Shown: piece by piece, positions 26,333-35,073 of the stretch
How positions within the stretch are numbered: the stretch's first letter is position 1
Layout: the number at the start of each line of letters is the position of its first letter
Assembly: GCF_042661025.1 (NCBI RefSeq)
Contig: NZ_JBHSWH010000001.1
Span: forward strand, 3,782,001-3,846,000
From: Flexivirga alba
Lineage (GTDB): Bacteria; Actinomycetota; Actinomycetes; Actinomycetales; Dermatophilaceae
Direction of reading: 5' to 3'
DNA length: 64,000 bases
Translations under genes and position numbers: made by a program
The notes under the pieces: model-generated
Told to the model about the DNA's origin: nothing
Databases searched by the model: none
The model's input: only the letters and a program-made list of their open reading frames with translations

Positions 26333-27751
26333 TCACGACGCTCCCAGCTCGGCTGCGACGCGTTGCCCGGAGCGCAGTGCGATACCCCCGGTCAGGACGA
26401 ACGCGAGTCCGACGAGGACCACTGCGCAGCCGAGCATGACGATCCAGGCCGGATGCGTTGCGCTCGCGAAGCCGCCCGCCATACTCCCGTGCAACTGGCC
26501 GAAGGCGATCGCCGGCAGCACCGCGACGCCGAGCGACCCACCGACCTGCCGGCTGGTGGACGCGATCGCGGCCGCCACACCGGCCTGCGCGCGCGGCATC
26601 CCCGACATCGCCGAGTTGGTGATCGGCGCGTTGAGCATCCCGAAGCCGAGACCGAAGCACAGGTAGGCGAAGCCCAGGTAGACCAGGCTGGTGTGGTTGT
26701 CGATCCGCAGCAGGAGTATGGCGCTCAGTCCGATACCGATGCCCGCTATGCACATCGGCAGGCGCACCCCACGATCTCCGACCATCCGCCCGGACACCGG
26801 CCCGACGATAGCGACGGACACCGCCATCGGCAGTGTCATCAGCCCCGCGTGGAGCGCGGACATGCCCCGAACGTCCTGCAAATAAAGGGTATTGAGGAAG
26901 AGGAACCCGGCCATCGCACAGAATCCGACGACTGCGGAGACGATGGCTCCGCTGAACGGGATGCTGCGGAAGAAGCGCGGGTCGAGCAACGGCTCCGCGC
27001 GCCGCAACTCCCATCGAACCAGGACAGCGGCGGCGACCAGGGTGGCAGCGAAGCAACCCAGGACGATGGCCGAGGTCCAGCCGAGCGATCCGCCCTCGAT
27101 GATCGCGTAGGTCACGGCGGTCAGCATCACGACCACCAGCGCCTGCGCCACCGGATCGAGACGACGCACCCGGTCGGCACGTGATTCGGGCACGAACAGC
27201 CCGGTGAGTATGACGGCGGCAGCCACCACCGGCACATTGATCCAGAAGATGGCCCGCCAGCCGACACCTGCGACCAACGCGCCGCCGATGACCGGTCCCA
27301 GCGCCATACTCAGGCCGATCACGCCGCCCCACATGCCGATGGCCTGCGCGCGTTCGCGAGGATCGCGAAAAGTGTTGGTGATGATGGACATTGCCACCGG
27401 GTTGAGCATCGACCCACCGATCGCCTGCAGGCCTCTCGCACTGATCAACAATCCTGGGTTGGGCGCCAGGGAGCAGCAGATCGAGCCGACCCCGAAGAGG
27501 ACGAGGCCGACCTGGAAGACCCTCCGTCGGCCGATGCGGTCCCCCATCGATCCGGACAGCATCAGCAGGCTCGCGAGCACCAAGGTGTAGGCGTCGACAA
27601 CCCACTGCAGCTGAGAACCGCTTGCGCCCAGGTCACGCCCGATCGACGGTATGGCGAGGTTGACCGCCGTCGAGTCGATCCCGACGATGAACAGGCTCAT
27701 GCAGCAGATCGCGAGCACTCCCAACCGACGACTGCGACTGAGATCGCTCAT
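26333..27751 (-). CDS. DHA2-type MFS multidrug exporter (EmrB/QacA)
   Basis: Fourteen-transmembrane drug:H+ antiporter of 472 residues. Motifs: AICCMSLFIVGIDSTAVNLA and the 'WVVDAYTLVLASLLMLSGSM' opening of the DHA2 family, GDRIGRRRVFQVGLVLFGVG (motif A), and GPVIGGALVAGVGWRAIFWI (motif C, antiporter signature). Its ATG at 27751 overlaps the TGA stop of the MarR gene (ATGA), so the two are translationally coupled. The MarR protein very likely represses the pair. Drug specificity unknown. Confidence 0.9.
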   Translation of the reverse strand: MSDLSRSRRLGVLAICCMSLFIVGIDSTAVNLAIPSIGRDLGASGSQLQWVVDAYTLVLASLLMLSGSMGDRIGRRRVFQVGLVLFGVGSICCSLAPNPGLLISARGLQAIGGSMLNPVAMSIITNTFRDPRERAQAIGMWGGVIGLSMALGPVIGGALVAGVGWRAIFWINVPVVAAAVILTGLFVPESRADRVRRLDPVAQALVVVMLTAVTYAIIEGGSLGWTSAIVLGCFAATLVAAAVLVRWELRRAEPLLDPRFFRSIPFSGAIVSAVVGFCAMAGFLFLNTLYLQDVRGMSALHAGLMTLPMAVSVAIVGPVSGRMVGDRGVRLPMCIAGIGIGLSAILLLRIDNHTSLVYLGFAYLCFGLGFGMLNAPITNSAMSGMPRAQAGVAAAIASTSRQVGGSLGVAVLPAIAFGQLHGSMAGGFASATHPAWIVMLGCAVVLVGLAFVLTGGIALRSGQRVAAELGAS

Positions 27752-28179
27752 CGCTCGGTCGCCTCGCGCATCTTCTCGATCATCCGGGTGAGCTCGCGAC
27801 GCTCGGCCGCGGTCAGCGTCGCGACCGGGGGTGGTACGACGTCGGTGCCGCGCAAGCTCTCCAGCAGGTTCCGCCCGGCTTCGGTGATGTGCACCAGCTT
27901 GCGACGGCCATCGCTGGGGTCCGCCACCCGCTCCACGAAACCGCGGCCGGCCAGATCGCCGACGGTTCCCGAGATCGCCGGAGCGTCGACACCCATTCTT
28001 TCCGCCAGCTCGCCCTGGGACATCGGGGTGCGCTCCACTCGCCGTAAGGCCCGATAGCCACTCCACGGCAGCCCGAGCGTGCGGTCCTCGAGCATCTCGC
28101 GCACGATCCACTTGTTGTCCATGACCAACGCCATCAGGTTCAACCAGACTCCGACCGGCGTCGCTTTAGTTGTCGTCAT
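27748..28179 (-). CDS. MarR-family transcriptional regulator
   Basis: A 143-residue winged-helix repressor. TPMSQGELAERMGVDAPAIS is the helix-turn-helix and VERVADPSDGRRKLVHITEA the beta-wing. The ATG at 28179 (MTTTKATPVGVWLNLMALVM) is preferred over one seven codons upstream because TATAAT sits only six bases before it. It is coupled to the downstream exporter and probably represses its own operon through the TACAAC/GTTGTA half-sites overlapping the promoter. Confidence 0.88.
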   Translation of the reverse strand: MTTTKATPVGVWLNLMALVMDNKWIVREMLEDRTLGLPWSGYRALRRVERTPMSQGELAERMGVDAPAISGTVGDLAGRGFVERVADPSDGRRKLVHITEAGRNLLESLRGTDVVPPPVATLTAAERRELTRMIEKMREATER

Positions 28180-28225
28180 ACAACTATTATAAACACGCAA
28201 TGGTTGTACTTCGACAACTAACTAC
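28180..28225 (-). promoter_or_regulatory. Promoter and operator half-sites of the marR-exporter operon
   Basis: On the lower strand TATAAT lies six bases before the MarR ATG, implying a leaderless transcript. Top-strand half-sites ATACAAC, GTTGTAC and ACAAC, including GTTGT-N6-ACAAC at about 28204-28219, surround it. Such GTTGT/ACAAC pairs are typical of MarR self-regulation. Confidence 0.5.
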
Positions 28226-28301
28226 GAACCGACCACAGCTTCGCGGTCAGCCACGCTCCGAAGACCGCGATCGTCATCGCGCCGGCGAGCGTCAGACCCA
28301 C
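28219..28301 (-). CDS. Possible very short membrane peptide or gene remnant
   Basis: Downstream of the ABC ATPase stop a short frame reads from a GTG at 28301: GLTLAGAMTIAVFGAWLTAK then LWSVRS and TAG. It is one hydrophobic helix with a positive end, about 27 residues. The frame is also open further upstream (LAFASPLRRLV), so it could be the tail of a lost gene. Confidence 0.22.
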
Positions 28302-28334
28302 CAGACGACGCAGCGGTGACGCGAATGCGAGGTG

Positions 28335-29414
28335 TCAGAGCCGCGCGCCGGAGTCCGCGTCGAAGACGTGGACCTCCTCCGCCGCCGGCGTCACCCGCAC
28401 GATCTCACCTTCGTTCGGACGATGCTTCTTGTCCGTGCGCACGGTCAGGCGCGGGCCGTCCTCGCCGGCAGCGTCCGGCTTGCCGTAGACGAACACCTCC
28501 GCACCGAGCGACTCCACCAGCTCCACGTTGAGTGCCACGCCGTTCGATGCACGGGAATCGCCGATCGTCCACGACTCCGGACGGATGCCGACCGTGACGC
28601 GCTCGGCCGAACCACCACGATCGCGCTCCAACGGCACTGTTGCGCCATAGAACTCGGCCTTCCCATCCCGCACCGTCGCATCGATCAGATTGATGGCCGG
28701 CGAGCCGATGAATCCTGCAACGAAGATGTTGACCGGGTGGTCATAGAGAGCCTCGGGTGTGTCCACCTGCTGCAGGACACCGTCGCGCAGCACCGCCACC
28801 CGGTGACCCATCGTCATGGCCTCCGTCTGATCGTGGGTGACGTAGACCGTCGTCACTCCGAGTCGCCGCTGTAACGCCGCGATCTGCGCCCGAGTCGAGA
28901 CGCGCAGCTTGGCGTCGAGGTTGGACAACGGCTCGTCCATGCAGAAGACCTTCGGCGCCCGCACGATGGCGCGCCCCATCGCCACCCGCTGCCGCTGGCC
29001 ACCGGAGAGCTGGCCGGGCTTGCGCTTCAGCAGCTCCTCCAACTCCAGGATCTCCGCCGCCTCCATCACCCGGGCATGGGCGGCGGCCTTGCTCACCCCG
29101 GCGTTGCGCAGCGCGAACGCCATGTTTTCTTCCGCCGACATGTTCGGGTAGAGCGCATAGCTCTGGAAGACCATCGCCACGTCCCTGTCTCTCGGCCGGA
29201 CGCCCTTCTGGTCGTGCCCGTCGATGAGGATCCGCCCCTCGTCGACCGGCTCGAGACCGGCGAGCATCCGCAAGGTCGTGGACTTCCCGCAGCCGGACGG
29301 CCCGACGAGCACGAGGAACTCGCCGTCCTCGATGTCCAGCGTCACGCTGTCCACCGAGGGCTTCGTGTTGCCCTTGTGCCGTCGGGTCGCGCCTTCGAAA
29401 TAGACCGATGCCAT
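28335..29414 (-). CDS. ABC transporter ATPase, UgpC/MalK type
   Basis: ATP-binding subunit of 359 residues for a CUT1 sugar importer. Walker A GPSGCGKST is at residues 38-46, the signature is QLSGGQRQRVAMGRAIVRAP, and Walker B VFCMDEPLSNLDAKL is followed by TVYVTHDQTEAMTMGHRVAV. The C-terminal regulatory TOBE/OB domain (VTVGIRPESWTIG) completes it. It starts six bases after the binding-protein stop and is last of the four-gene operon. In actinobacteria one such ATPase can serve several importers (MsiK-like). Confidence 0.92.
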   Translation of the reverse strand: MASVYFEGATRRHKGNTKPSVDSVTLDIEDGEFLVLVGPSGCGKSTTLRMLAGLEPVDEGRILIDGHDQKGVRPRDRDVAMVFQSYALYPNMSAEENMAFALRNAGVSKAAAHARVMEAAEILELEELLKRKPGQLSGGQRQRVAMGRAIVRAPKVFCMDEPLSNLDAKLRVSTRAQIAALQRRLGVTTVYVTHDQTEAMTMGHRVAVLRDGVLQQVDTPEALYDHPVNIFVAGFIGSPAINLIDATVRDGKAEFYGATVPLERDRGGSAERVTVGIRPESWTIGDSRASNGVALNVELVESLGAEVFVYGKPDAAGEDGPRLTVRTDKKHRPNEGEIVRVTPAAEEVHVFDADSGARL

Positions 29415-29420
29415 CGGAGA

Positions 29421-30749
29421 TCAAGCCTTGAGCTTCGGCTTCACCTGGGACTCGTAGGCCTTGGTGATCGAGCTGTCGAGACCCTTGAGGATCTGCTCGA
29501 CGTTCGAGCCGGCGACGATCTTGTCCAGGCCCTGGCCGATGGTCGCACCACCACCGGGGACGAAGACGCGTGCGTAGTCCTGCGGCCGAGTCTTGGGCAA
29601 CTGGTCGACGGCGACCTTGAAGTTGGGGTTCTTCGTCAGGTATGCCGCCTCCTCCGGCAGAGCCAGTGCCGACTTGCGGACCGGCATGTAGCCGGTCGCC
29701 TGGGTGAAGGTCGACGTGTTCTGCGCGTTGGTGAGGAACTCGACGAACTTGGCGGCGTTCGCCTTGCGCGCGTCGGAGATCCCCTCCGGTATCGCGACTC
29801 CGGCGCCACCGGTCGGGCAGCACTTGACGCCGCCCGGGGCGGGCACGAAACCGGCGCCGAGCTTGAAGGGAACGTCCTTGAAGCCACCGAGGTCACCGGT
29901 GGACTCCAGCAACACGGCGCCGAGACCTGCACCGAAGTCGCTGGCAGAGTCGGCCGAGGTCTTCAGCTGGCCTGCCTTGGCCCAGCCCTGCAGCACCTTG
30001 GCCGCCTTGATGGTGTTCGGGTCGGAGAAAGTGGTCTTCCACTCCTTCGAATAGCCACCGCCATACGACCAGGCGATGGACTGGAAGGTCCAGTCGAGGT
30101 AGTCGGCGCCGTCGTCGAGGATCAACGCGTGCTTGCCGCCGCCCAGTGCGGCCTGCAGCTTCGGTGCCCATTGACTGAACTCATCCCACGACCGCGGAGA
30201 CCGGTCCGGTACGCCGGCCTTCTGGAAGACGTCTTTGTTGTACATGAACAGCACGGTCGAGCGAGCGTAGGGAATCGCGTAGTGCTTGCCGTTGTAGAGG
30301 TAGTCGGCATACAGGCCATCGACGTAATCGGATGTCGACAAGCCCTCCTTCTTGAAGAGCGCACCCATGTCCGTGAAGCGGTTGTTCAACGCGAAGTTGA
30401 ACCACGTCACGTCGGAGGTCACGATCACGTCCGGCAGTTGGCCGCCGGCCAGCGCGGCATTGAACTTCTGGCCGACTTCCTCGTAGTCCTTGCCCGCGTC
30501 GGTCAGCTTGACCTTCAGGCCCGGATTGGCCTTCTCGAAGGCGGCGATCAGCTTCTTCTCGGTGGCCTGCGACTTGCCGGGGTGGTTGCTCCAGAAGTCG
30601 ATCGTGCTGCTGCTGCCACCGCCGGCCGTGCTGCCACCCGACCCACCGCTCTTCGGCTTCGATCCGGTGCCGGCGCACGCGGTCAGACCGGCGGCGACGG
30701 CTACGCCGCCGGTCGCGCCGAGGACACCGCGTCGTGTGAGGTTGGACAT
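29421..30749 (-). CDS. Extracellular solute-binding lipoprotein, UgpB-like
   Basis: Family 1 solute-binding protein of 442 residues. The amino end MSNLTRRGVLGATGGVAVAA carries a twin-arginine motif and GLTAC is a lipobox with the lipidated Cys at residue 25, so it is a Tat-exported lipoprotein. A Gly/Ser-rich linker follows. YAIPYARSTVLFMYNKDVFQ and FLTNAQNTSTFTQATGYMPV resemble UgpB, which binds glycerol-3-phosphate or its diesters. General disaccharide binders are also similar, so the ligand is tentative. Confidence 0.88.
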   Translation of the reverse strand: MSNLTRRGVLGATGGVAVAAGLTACAGTGSKPKSGGSGGSTAGGGSSSTIDFWSNHPGKSQATEKKLIAAFEKANPGLKVKLTDAGKDYEEVGQKFNAALAGGQLPDVIVTSDVTWFNFALNNRFTDMGALFKKEGLSTSDYVDGLYADYLYNGKHYAIPYARSTVLFMYNKDVFQKAGVPDRSPRSWDEFSQWAPKLQAALGGGKHALILDDGADYLDWTFQSIAWSYGGGYSKEWKTTFSDPNTIKAAKVLQGWAKAGQLKTSADSASDFGAGLGAVLLESTGDLGGFKDVPFKLGAGFVPAPGGVKCCPTGGAGVAIPEGISDARKANAAKFVEFLTNAQNTSTFTQATGYMPVRKSALALPEEAAYLTKNPNFKVAVDQLPKTRPQDYARVFVPGGGATIGQGLDKIVAGSNVEQILKGLDSSITKAYESQVKPKLKA

Positions 30750-30779
30750 GCTGTTACTCCCTTGTTCGAGAAAACCGGC

Positions 30780-31682
30780 TCAGCCCTTGACCGCACCCGC
30801 GGTCAGGCCCTTGATCATGTGTCGTTGCAATGCCAGGAAGAGAATGAGCACCGGCAGCATGGCCAACACCGTGGCCGCCATGATTGGCGCCCACTGCGAG
30901 ATGCCGTCGTTGTTCTGCAAGAAGGTCAGGCCGATCGGCAATGTCCCGGTGCGCTGGTCGTCGGACATCAGGAACGGCCACAGGTATTCGTTCCACTCGT
31001 TGACCACCGTGATGATCGCGAAAGCGATGAGCGTCGGCCACGACATCGGTAGCACCACGCGCCACAGCATCTTCAACGGGCCGGCACCGTCCAGCCGGGC
31101 TGCCTCGATGATCTCCCCCGGCACCGACAGGAACTGATTGCGCATCAGGAATGTGCCGAATGCGACTCCGGCAAGCGGGATGATGATGCCCTGGTAGGTG
31201 TTGCGCCAGCCGAGCTGACTGACCAGTGCGTAGTTGGAGATCACGGTGATCTGATTGGGCACCATCAACGCCGCGATGACGATCATGAAGAGCAGATTGC
31301 GTCCCGGGAAACGCAACAACGACAACGCATATGCACTGAGCACACCCAGGACGATCTTGGTGACCGACAGGATCGAGGTGATGATCACCGAGTTCCGGAA
31401 GTAGTCCCAGAAGGCGATCTGGGTCGTCGCATCGCTGTAGGGCTTGGTCGTGAAGTGCTTGGGCCACCACTCCGCCGGCTGGGTGTAGATGTCCGGCTGC
31501 TTCTTGAACGACGTGATGACGATCCAGTAGAGCGGCACCGCTATCACGAGGAACACCACAACCATCGCCGCGTAGCCCGCGACCTTCATCGCCGGCCCGG
31601 AGTGCGACATCGCCTCCGCACCGTGTGCGCCGCGACGGGGCTCGGTCACGTCAACCTCGACGTCCTCGCTGAGGTCAGTCAC
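30780..31682 (-). CDS. ABC transporter permease, UgpE/MalG type
   Basis: Inner-membrane permease of 300 residues with six transmembrane segments. The EAA loop reads EIIEAARLDGAGPLKMLWRV VLPMSW. NQFLSVPGE precedes it, as in the MalG/UgpE subgroup. A hydrophilic 30-residue amino tail rich in acidic residues precedes the first helix. Its start overlaps the end of the upstream permease gene by eight bases, indicating coupled translation. Confidence 0.9.
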   Translation of the reverse strand: MTDLSEDVEVDVTEPRRGAHGAEAMSHSGPAMKVAGYAAMVVVFLVIAVPLYWIVITSFKKQPDIYTQPAEWWPKHFTTKPYSDATTQIAFWDYFRNSVIITSILSVTKIVLGVLSAYALSLLRFPGRNLLFMIVIAALMVPNQITVISNYALVSQLGWRNTYQGIIIPLAGVAFGTFLMRNQFLSVPGEIIEAARLDGAGPLKMLWRVVLPMSWPTLIAFAIITVVNEWNEYLWPFLMSDDQRTGTLPIGLTFLQNNDGISQWAPIMAATVLAMLPVLILFLALQRHMIKGLTAGAVKG

Positions 31683-32634
31683 TCTTCAACCCCCTGTCCA
31701 TCACTCGCACTTGAACCACCGTGATGACCAACAGGATCAGGAACATGATGGTCGCGATCGTCGCGCCATACCCGGCTTTGCTGTTGACGAACGTCTCTTG
31801 GTAGACCTGATAAACCATCGTCGAGGTGCCATAGCCCTGCGGCCCTCCGCGCGTCATGACGTTGATGATGTCGAAGACCTGCACCGAGTTGAGCAGCACC
31901 GTGATCGACAGGAAGAACGTTGTCGGGCGCAGTTGCGGCAGCAGCACCTTGTAGAACCGCCGCCACGCGGACGCACCGTCGATCTCGGCGGCCTCGTCCA
32001 GGTCCGAGCGACGCCCCTGCAGCGCCGCCAGGTAGATGACGAACGTGTAGCCCAGGTTCTTCCAGATGAAGGTGAGGGTCACCATGACCAGCGCCCACCC
32101 GGGTCGCTGGTAGAAGTCCGGCACGGTGATGCCCACCCGGTGACCGAGGTCGCGGATCAGGCCGAAGTTCGGGTCGAACACGAACTCGAAGGCGAGACCG
32201 ACCGCAGCGCCGGAGATGACGAACGGCGCGAAGATCGCCGACCGCACGAGGTTGCGGCCACGCAGCTTCTGGTCGAGCAGCAGCGCCAGCCCCAGCCCGA
32301 GCGCCATCGAGACGACCACCGTCGCGACGGTGAAGATCAGCGTGTTGAGCAGGACCTGGTGCGAGTTGGGGTCGTGGAACCAGGTCACGTAGTTCCGGAA
32401 GCCGATGTAGTCAGCGAACGACGATGAAATGTTCCAGTCGGTGAAGGACAAGCGGATGTTGTCCAGCAACGGCCGATAGGTGAAGATCACCAGCAGCGCG
32501 AGGTTCGGCAGCAGCAGGCCGGCCGCGAGAAGCCACTCGCCATACGGCTTCCCACGTCGCAGCGGAGGCGCACCCACCGGAGCGGGCGGACCGGATCGCG
32601 CCGGCACCGGGGCGGTGTCGGAGGACGCGGTCAC
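31675..32634 (-). CDS. ABC transporter permease, UgpA/MalF type
   Basis: Permease of 319 residues, first gene of the importer operon. A Pro/Ala-rich amino tail of about 30 residues precedes six transmembrane helices. The EAA loop is LDEAAEIDGASAWRRFYKVL. VLLNSVQVFDIINVMTRGGP and GTSTMVYQVYQETFVNSKAG are characteristic of UgpA-like permeases. Together with its neighbours it forms a UgpA-UgpE-UgpB-UgpC order. Confidence 0.9.
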   Translation of the reverse strand: MTASSDTAPVPARSGPPAPVGAPPLRRGKPYGEWLLAAGLLLPNLALLVIFTYRPLLDNIRLSFTDWNISSSFADYIGFRNYVTWFHDPNSHQVLLNTLIFTVATVVVSMALGLGLALLLDQKLRGRNLVRSAIFAPFVISGAAVGLAFEFVFDPNFGLIRDLGHRVGITVPDFYQRPGWALVMVTLTFIWKNLGYTFVIYLAALQGRRSDLDEAAEIDGASAWRRFYKVLLPQLRPTTFFLSITVLLNSVQVFDIINVMTRGGPQGYGTSTMVYQVYQETFVNSKAGYGATIATIMFLILLVITVVQVRVMDRGLKSD

Positions 32635-32730
32635 GAGCGCAAAGCCTGATCGACGATGGACAACACGGCCTGAACATTAGTGTGCCCACGGTCGGCGCGG
32701 GGGTAACTATCGCCCTACACGACCGAACTG

Positions 32731-33957
32731 TTACTTCGTTAGCTGCCCGCCGGTGCCGGCTCGCCACTCACGCGCCCGCAACAGTGCGGCTGTGATCCAT
32801 GGCTCTTTCGCTTCCGGGTAGTCGCCACGGGTCGCCTCCGTGCCGCCCGGATATAGCGCTGCCAGTCGCCGCTTCTCGGCGGCGTAGGCGTCGCGTTCGG
32901 CGGGGTTCGCTCGCAGCCATTCCCGGAACAGGAGCGCGACGTCGGCGCCGGGTCCGTCCGCCTGACGAACGTGCAGGTGATGGACGACCTGCGGGTCGGC
33001 CCCGTTGAAGTAGTACTTCGTCCAGAGCTTGGGATCGGGAGCCCACCTGTGCACGGTGTCCTCGCTCGGACGTCCGTCGACGAATCCGGCTGCCCGCAGG
33101 GCTTCCCGAAACCGCGCGGAACCGGCGACTGCCAGGTCTTCGACTCGCAGCTGTAGGTCGATGACGTCCTTCGCCGGGAGATCCGGGACGCTCGTGGACC
33201 CGATGTGGTCGATGCCTTTGACCTGCTCTCCCAGGCCGGCGACACCGAGCTGGTGTCGCAGGCGAGCGTTCGAGCGCGCAGCGATGCCGGGCCAGTCCGG
33301 ATTCGGGTCGACGAGTCGGGTCGGGAGCGGACGGCGTACTCCCCGATCAGCGATCAGATTTTCGTTGTATGGCGAAAGTCGTTCCCGCCACAGGGTTTCC
33401 ACCTGGTCGAGCAGCTGATCCCGGGTGCCGTTGTTGTTCAGGAGCACGTCGGCGACGGCATACCGCTGCGCATCGGTGGCCTGGGCGGAGATCCTGGCCA
33501 GCGCCGCGTCGTGCGTCATACCGCGGTCCCGCATGACTCGCTCGATGCGTACCTCTTGCGCCGCATCGACGATCACCGTCAGGTGGTAGTCCGGAGCCAG
33601 ATGGGCCTCGACCAGTAGTGGCATGTCGTGCACGACGATGGCGTCGCGAGACGCCTGCGCACGGCGCTCCCCGGTCAACTCGCGGATCCGAGGGTGGGTG
33701 ATTGCCTCGAGGTCGCGGCGGGCGGCCTCATCGGCAAAGACGATCGCACCAAGGGCCGGACGGTTCAGTGAACCGTCCGGCAGCAGCACGTCTGCGCCGA
33801 ACCGCCCGGCAATTTCTGCCATTCCGTCGCTGCCGGGTTCGACAACCTCACGTGCGAGCGCGTCCGCGTCGATCACGACCGCCCCCAGCGCGGCGAGCCG
33901 CGCCGAAACGGTCGACTTGCCGGAGCCGATCCCGCCGCTGAGTCCCACATAGAGCAC
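32731..33957 (-). CDS. coaE: Dephospho-CoA kinase fused to a GrpB/UPF0157 domain
   Basis: Residues 1-200 are dephospho-CoA kinase, the last step of coenzyme A synthesis: Walker A SGGIGSGKSTVSARLAALGA, VVIDADALAREVVEPGS, and VVHDMPLLVEAHLAPDYHL for dephospho-CoA binding. Residues about 215-400 are a GrpB-type nucleotidyltransferase-fold domain (VKGIDHIGSTSVPDLPAKDV, HHLHVRQADGPGADVALLFR, YPEAKEPWITAALLRAREW). The same fusion is found in mycobacteria and other actinobacteria, where the second domain is thought to aid folding. Length 408 is usual for the fused form. Divergent from the AhpD-like gene. Confidence 0.95.
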   Translation of the reverse strand: MLYVGLSGGIGSGKSTVSARLAALGAVVIDADALAREVVEPGSDGMAEIAGRFGADVLLPDGSLNRPALGAIVFADEAARRDLEAITHPRIRELTGERRAQASRDAIVVHDMPLLVEAHLAPDYHLTVIVDAAQEVRIERVMRDRGMTHDAALARISAQATDAQRYAVADVLLNNNGTRDQLLDQVETLWRERLSPYNENLIADRGVRRPLPTRLVDPNPDWPGIAARSNARLRHQLGVAGLGEQVKGIDHIGSTSVPDLPAKDVIDLQLRVEDLAVAGSARFREALRAAGFVDGRPSEDTVHRWAPDPKLWTKYYFNGADPQVVHHLHVRQADGPGADVALLFREWLRANPAERDAYAAEKRRLAALYPGGTEATRGDYPEAKEPWITAALLRAREWRAGTGGQLTK

Positions 33958-34052
33958 GGGCGAGACTCTAGATCACCGGGGTCGAGCGGACGGCGGGCTG
34001 TCGCGGTCTAACGTGAAAGTACCGTCCGTTTCCTTCCGAAGGAGTGCCTGCC

Positions 34053-34396
34053 GTGGCCGAAAGCCTCTACGAACCAGCGACCCGCGAGATCGACCAGCGC
34101 CGCAAGGAGTTGGCCCCCGCTGCGTATGACGCGTTCACCGCTTTCAGCAAGGCCGTCTTCGCCGAGGGCGCGCTCCCGGAGAAGACCAAGCAGCTGATCG
34201 CCGTCGCGGTCGCTCACACGACGCAGTGCCCCTACTGCATCGACGGTCACACCAAGCTCGCCAAGCGCAAGGGCGCGACGCCCGAGGAGATCATGGAGGC
34301 GGTCTGGGTGGCGGCGGAGATGCGGGCCGGGGCGCCTACGCGCACTCGACCCTCGCACTGCGGGCAATCGGCGAGACCCAGCCGCACCAGCACTGA
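34053..34396 (+). CDS. Carboxymuconolactone decarboxylase/AhpD-like protein (single-base frameshift)
   Basis: Small 114-residue AhpD-like protein. PEKTKQLIAVAVAHTTQCPY followed by CIDGH supplies the CxxC(x3)H redox motif of alkylhydroperoxidase-like members, and GATPEEIMEAVWVAAEMRAG completes the fold. The frame breaks at the G4 run 34329-34332; one extra G gives GAYAHSTLALRAIGETQPHQ and TGA at 34394-34396. The GTG at 34053 is used because AAGGAG lies eight bases upstream; an earlier GTG at 34044 is too close. Probably a thiol-dependent peroxidase or reductase; partner unknown. Confidence 0.8.
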
Positions 34397-34398
34397 GC

Positions 34399-34436
34399 CC
34401 AGTGGGTCGGGGGCTGCTAGTCCCCGACCAACTGGC
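34399..34436. terminator. Bidirectional hairpin terminator
   Basis: GGTCGGGG (34405-34412) pairs with CCCCGACC (34422-34429), extended by CCAGT and ACTGG outside. It lies where the AhpD-like gene and the convergent TetR gene end, overlapping the last codons of the latter. Confidence 0.65.
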
Positions 34437-35001
34437 TGAGGTGCAGTCGCAAGGCGGCGCGCATCCGTGCCGCGGACAACCGCGGCGCCAGCGTTCCGTG
34501 CAATGCCATTCCGTCGATCAGCGCGTGCAGTCGGTCGGTCTCGGTCCGGACGTCGACCGCCTGCCCGCTCAGCTGCCCGAGCATGAGCACGCACGACTCC
34601 ATCAAGCCCCGCAATTGGCCGTGCACCTCACGCCATACGGTCGCGAGCTGCGGCTCGGTGCGCGCCGCGATCGCCAACGCCATCCACATCTCCGACTCGG
34701 CACGCCGCGCCGCGTCCAGCGGAAGCACTTCCTCCAGCAGCCTCGCCACGCCTTCGACATCCGTAGCCAGCTGCCCGGCAACATCGATGCGGCGGTGCGC
34801 CCGCTCGGCCAGGTCTGCCATCGCGAAAGCGATCAACTCCTGCTGGCTGGCGAAGTAGTGCCGGATCGCGCCCGTGGACCAGCCGGCTTCCTCGGCGACC
34901 GATCGCACGGACACGCCCGCATAACCGGCGCGGTGCACCACTCGGATCACGGCATCGACGATCTGCGCTCGGCGCGTGGCATGGTCGACAACCTTCGGCA
35001 T
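34417..35001 (-). CDS. TetR-family transcriptional regulator
   Basis: A 194-residue repressor. The amino-terminal helix-turn-helix spans about residues 12-55 (VSVRSVAEEAGWSTGAIRHY followed by FASQQELIAFAMADL). The C-terminal ligand domain resembles the TetR_C_6/BetI-like group (LEEVLPLDAARRAESEMWMA, LIDGMALHGTLAPRLSAARM). It is divergent from a small membrane protein gene across 72 bases that contain TCACAC/GTGTGA half-sites, so it most likely represses itself and that neighbour. Confidence 0.88.
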   Translation of the reverse strand: MPKVVDHATRRAQIVDAVIRVVHRAGYAGVSVRSVAEEAGWSTGAIRHYFASQQELIAFAMADLAERAHRRIDVAGQLATDVEGVARLLEEVLPLDAARRAESEMWMALAIAARTEPQLATVWREVHGQLRGLMESCVLMLGQLSGQAVDVRTETDRLHALIDGMALHGTLAPRLSAARMRAALRLHLSQLVGD

Positions 35002-35011
35002 GGTGTCTTTT

Positions 35012-35054
35012 TATCACACAATCGTGTTATTTTGGATATGTCACGCTTGTGTGA
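35012..35054. promoter_or_regulatory. Putative TetR operator region
   Basis: TATCACACAATCGTGTTA (about 35012-35029) and TCACGCTTGTGTGA (35041-35054) are two palindromic arrays of TCAC/GTGA half-sites between the divergent tetR and membrane-protein genes, in an unusually AT-rich patch. Confidence 0.5.
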
Positions 35055-35073
35055 ATTAAGGGGATCGTCTGTC

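Noticed and set aside
34044..34052. GTG at 34044 as start of the AhpD-like gene
   Set aside because: The AAGGAG lies within two bases of it; the GTG at 34053 has normal spacing.
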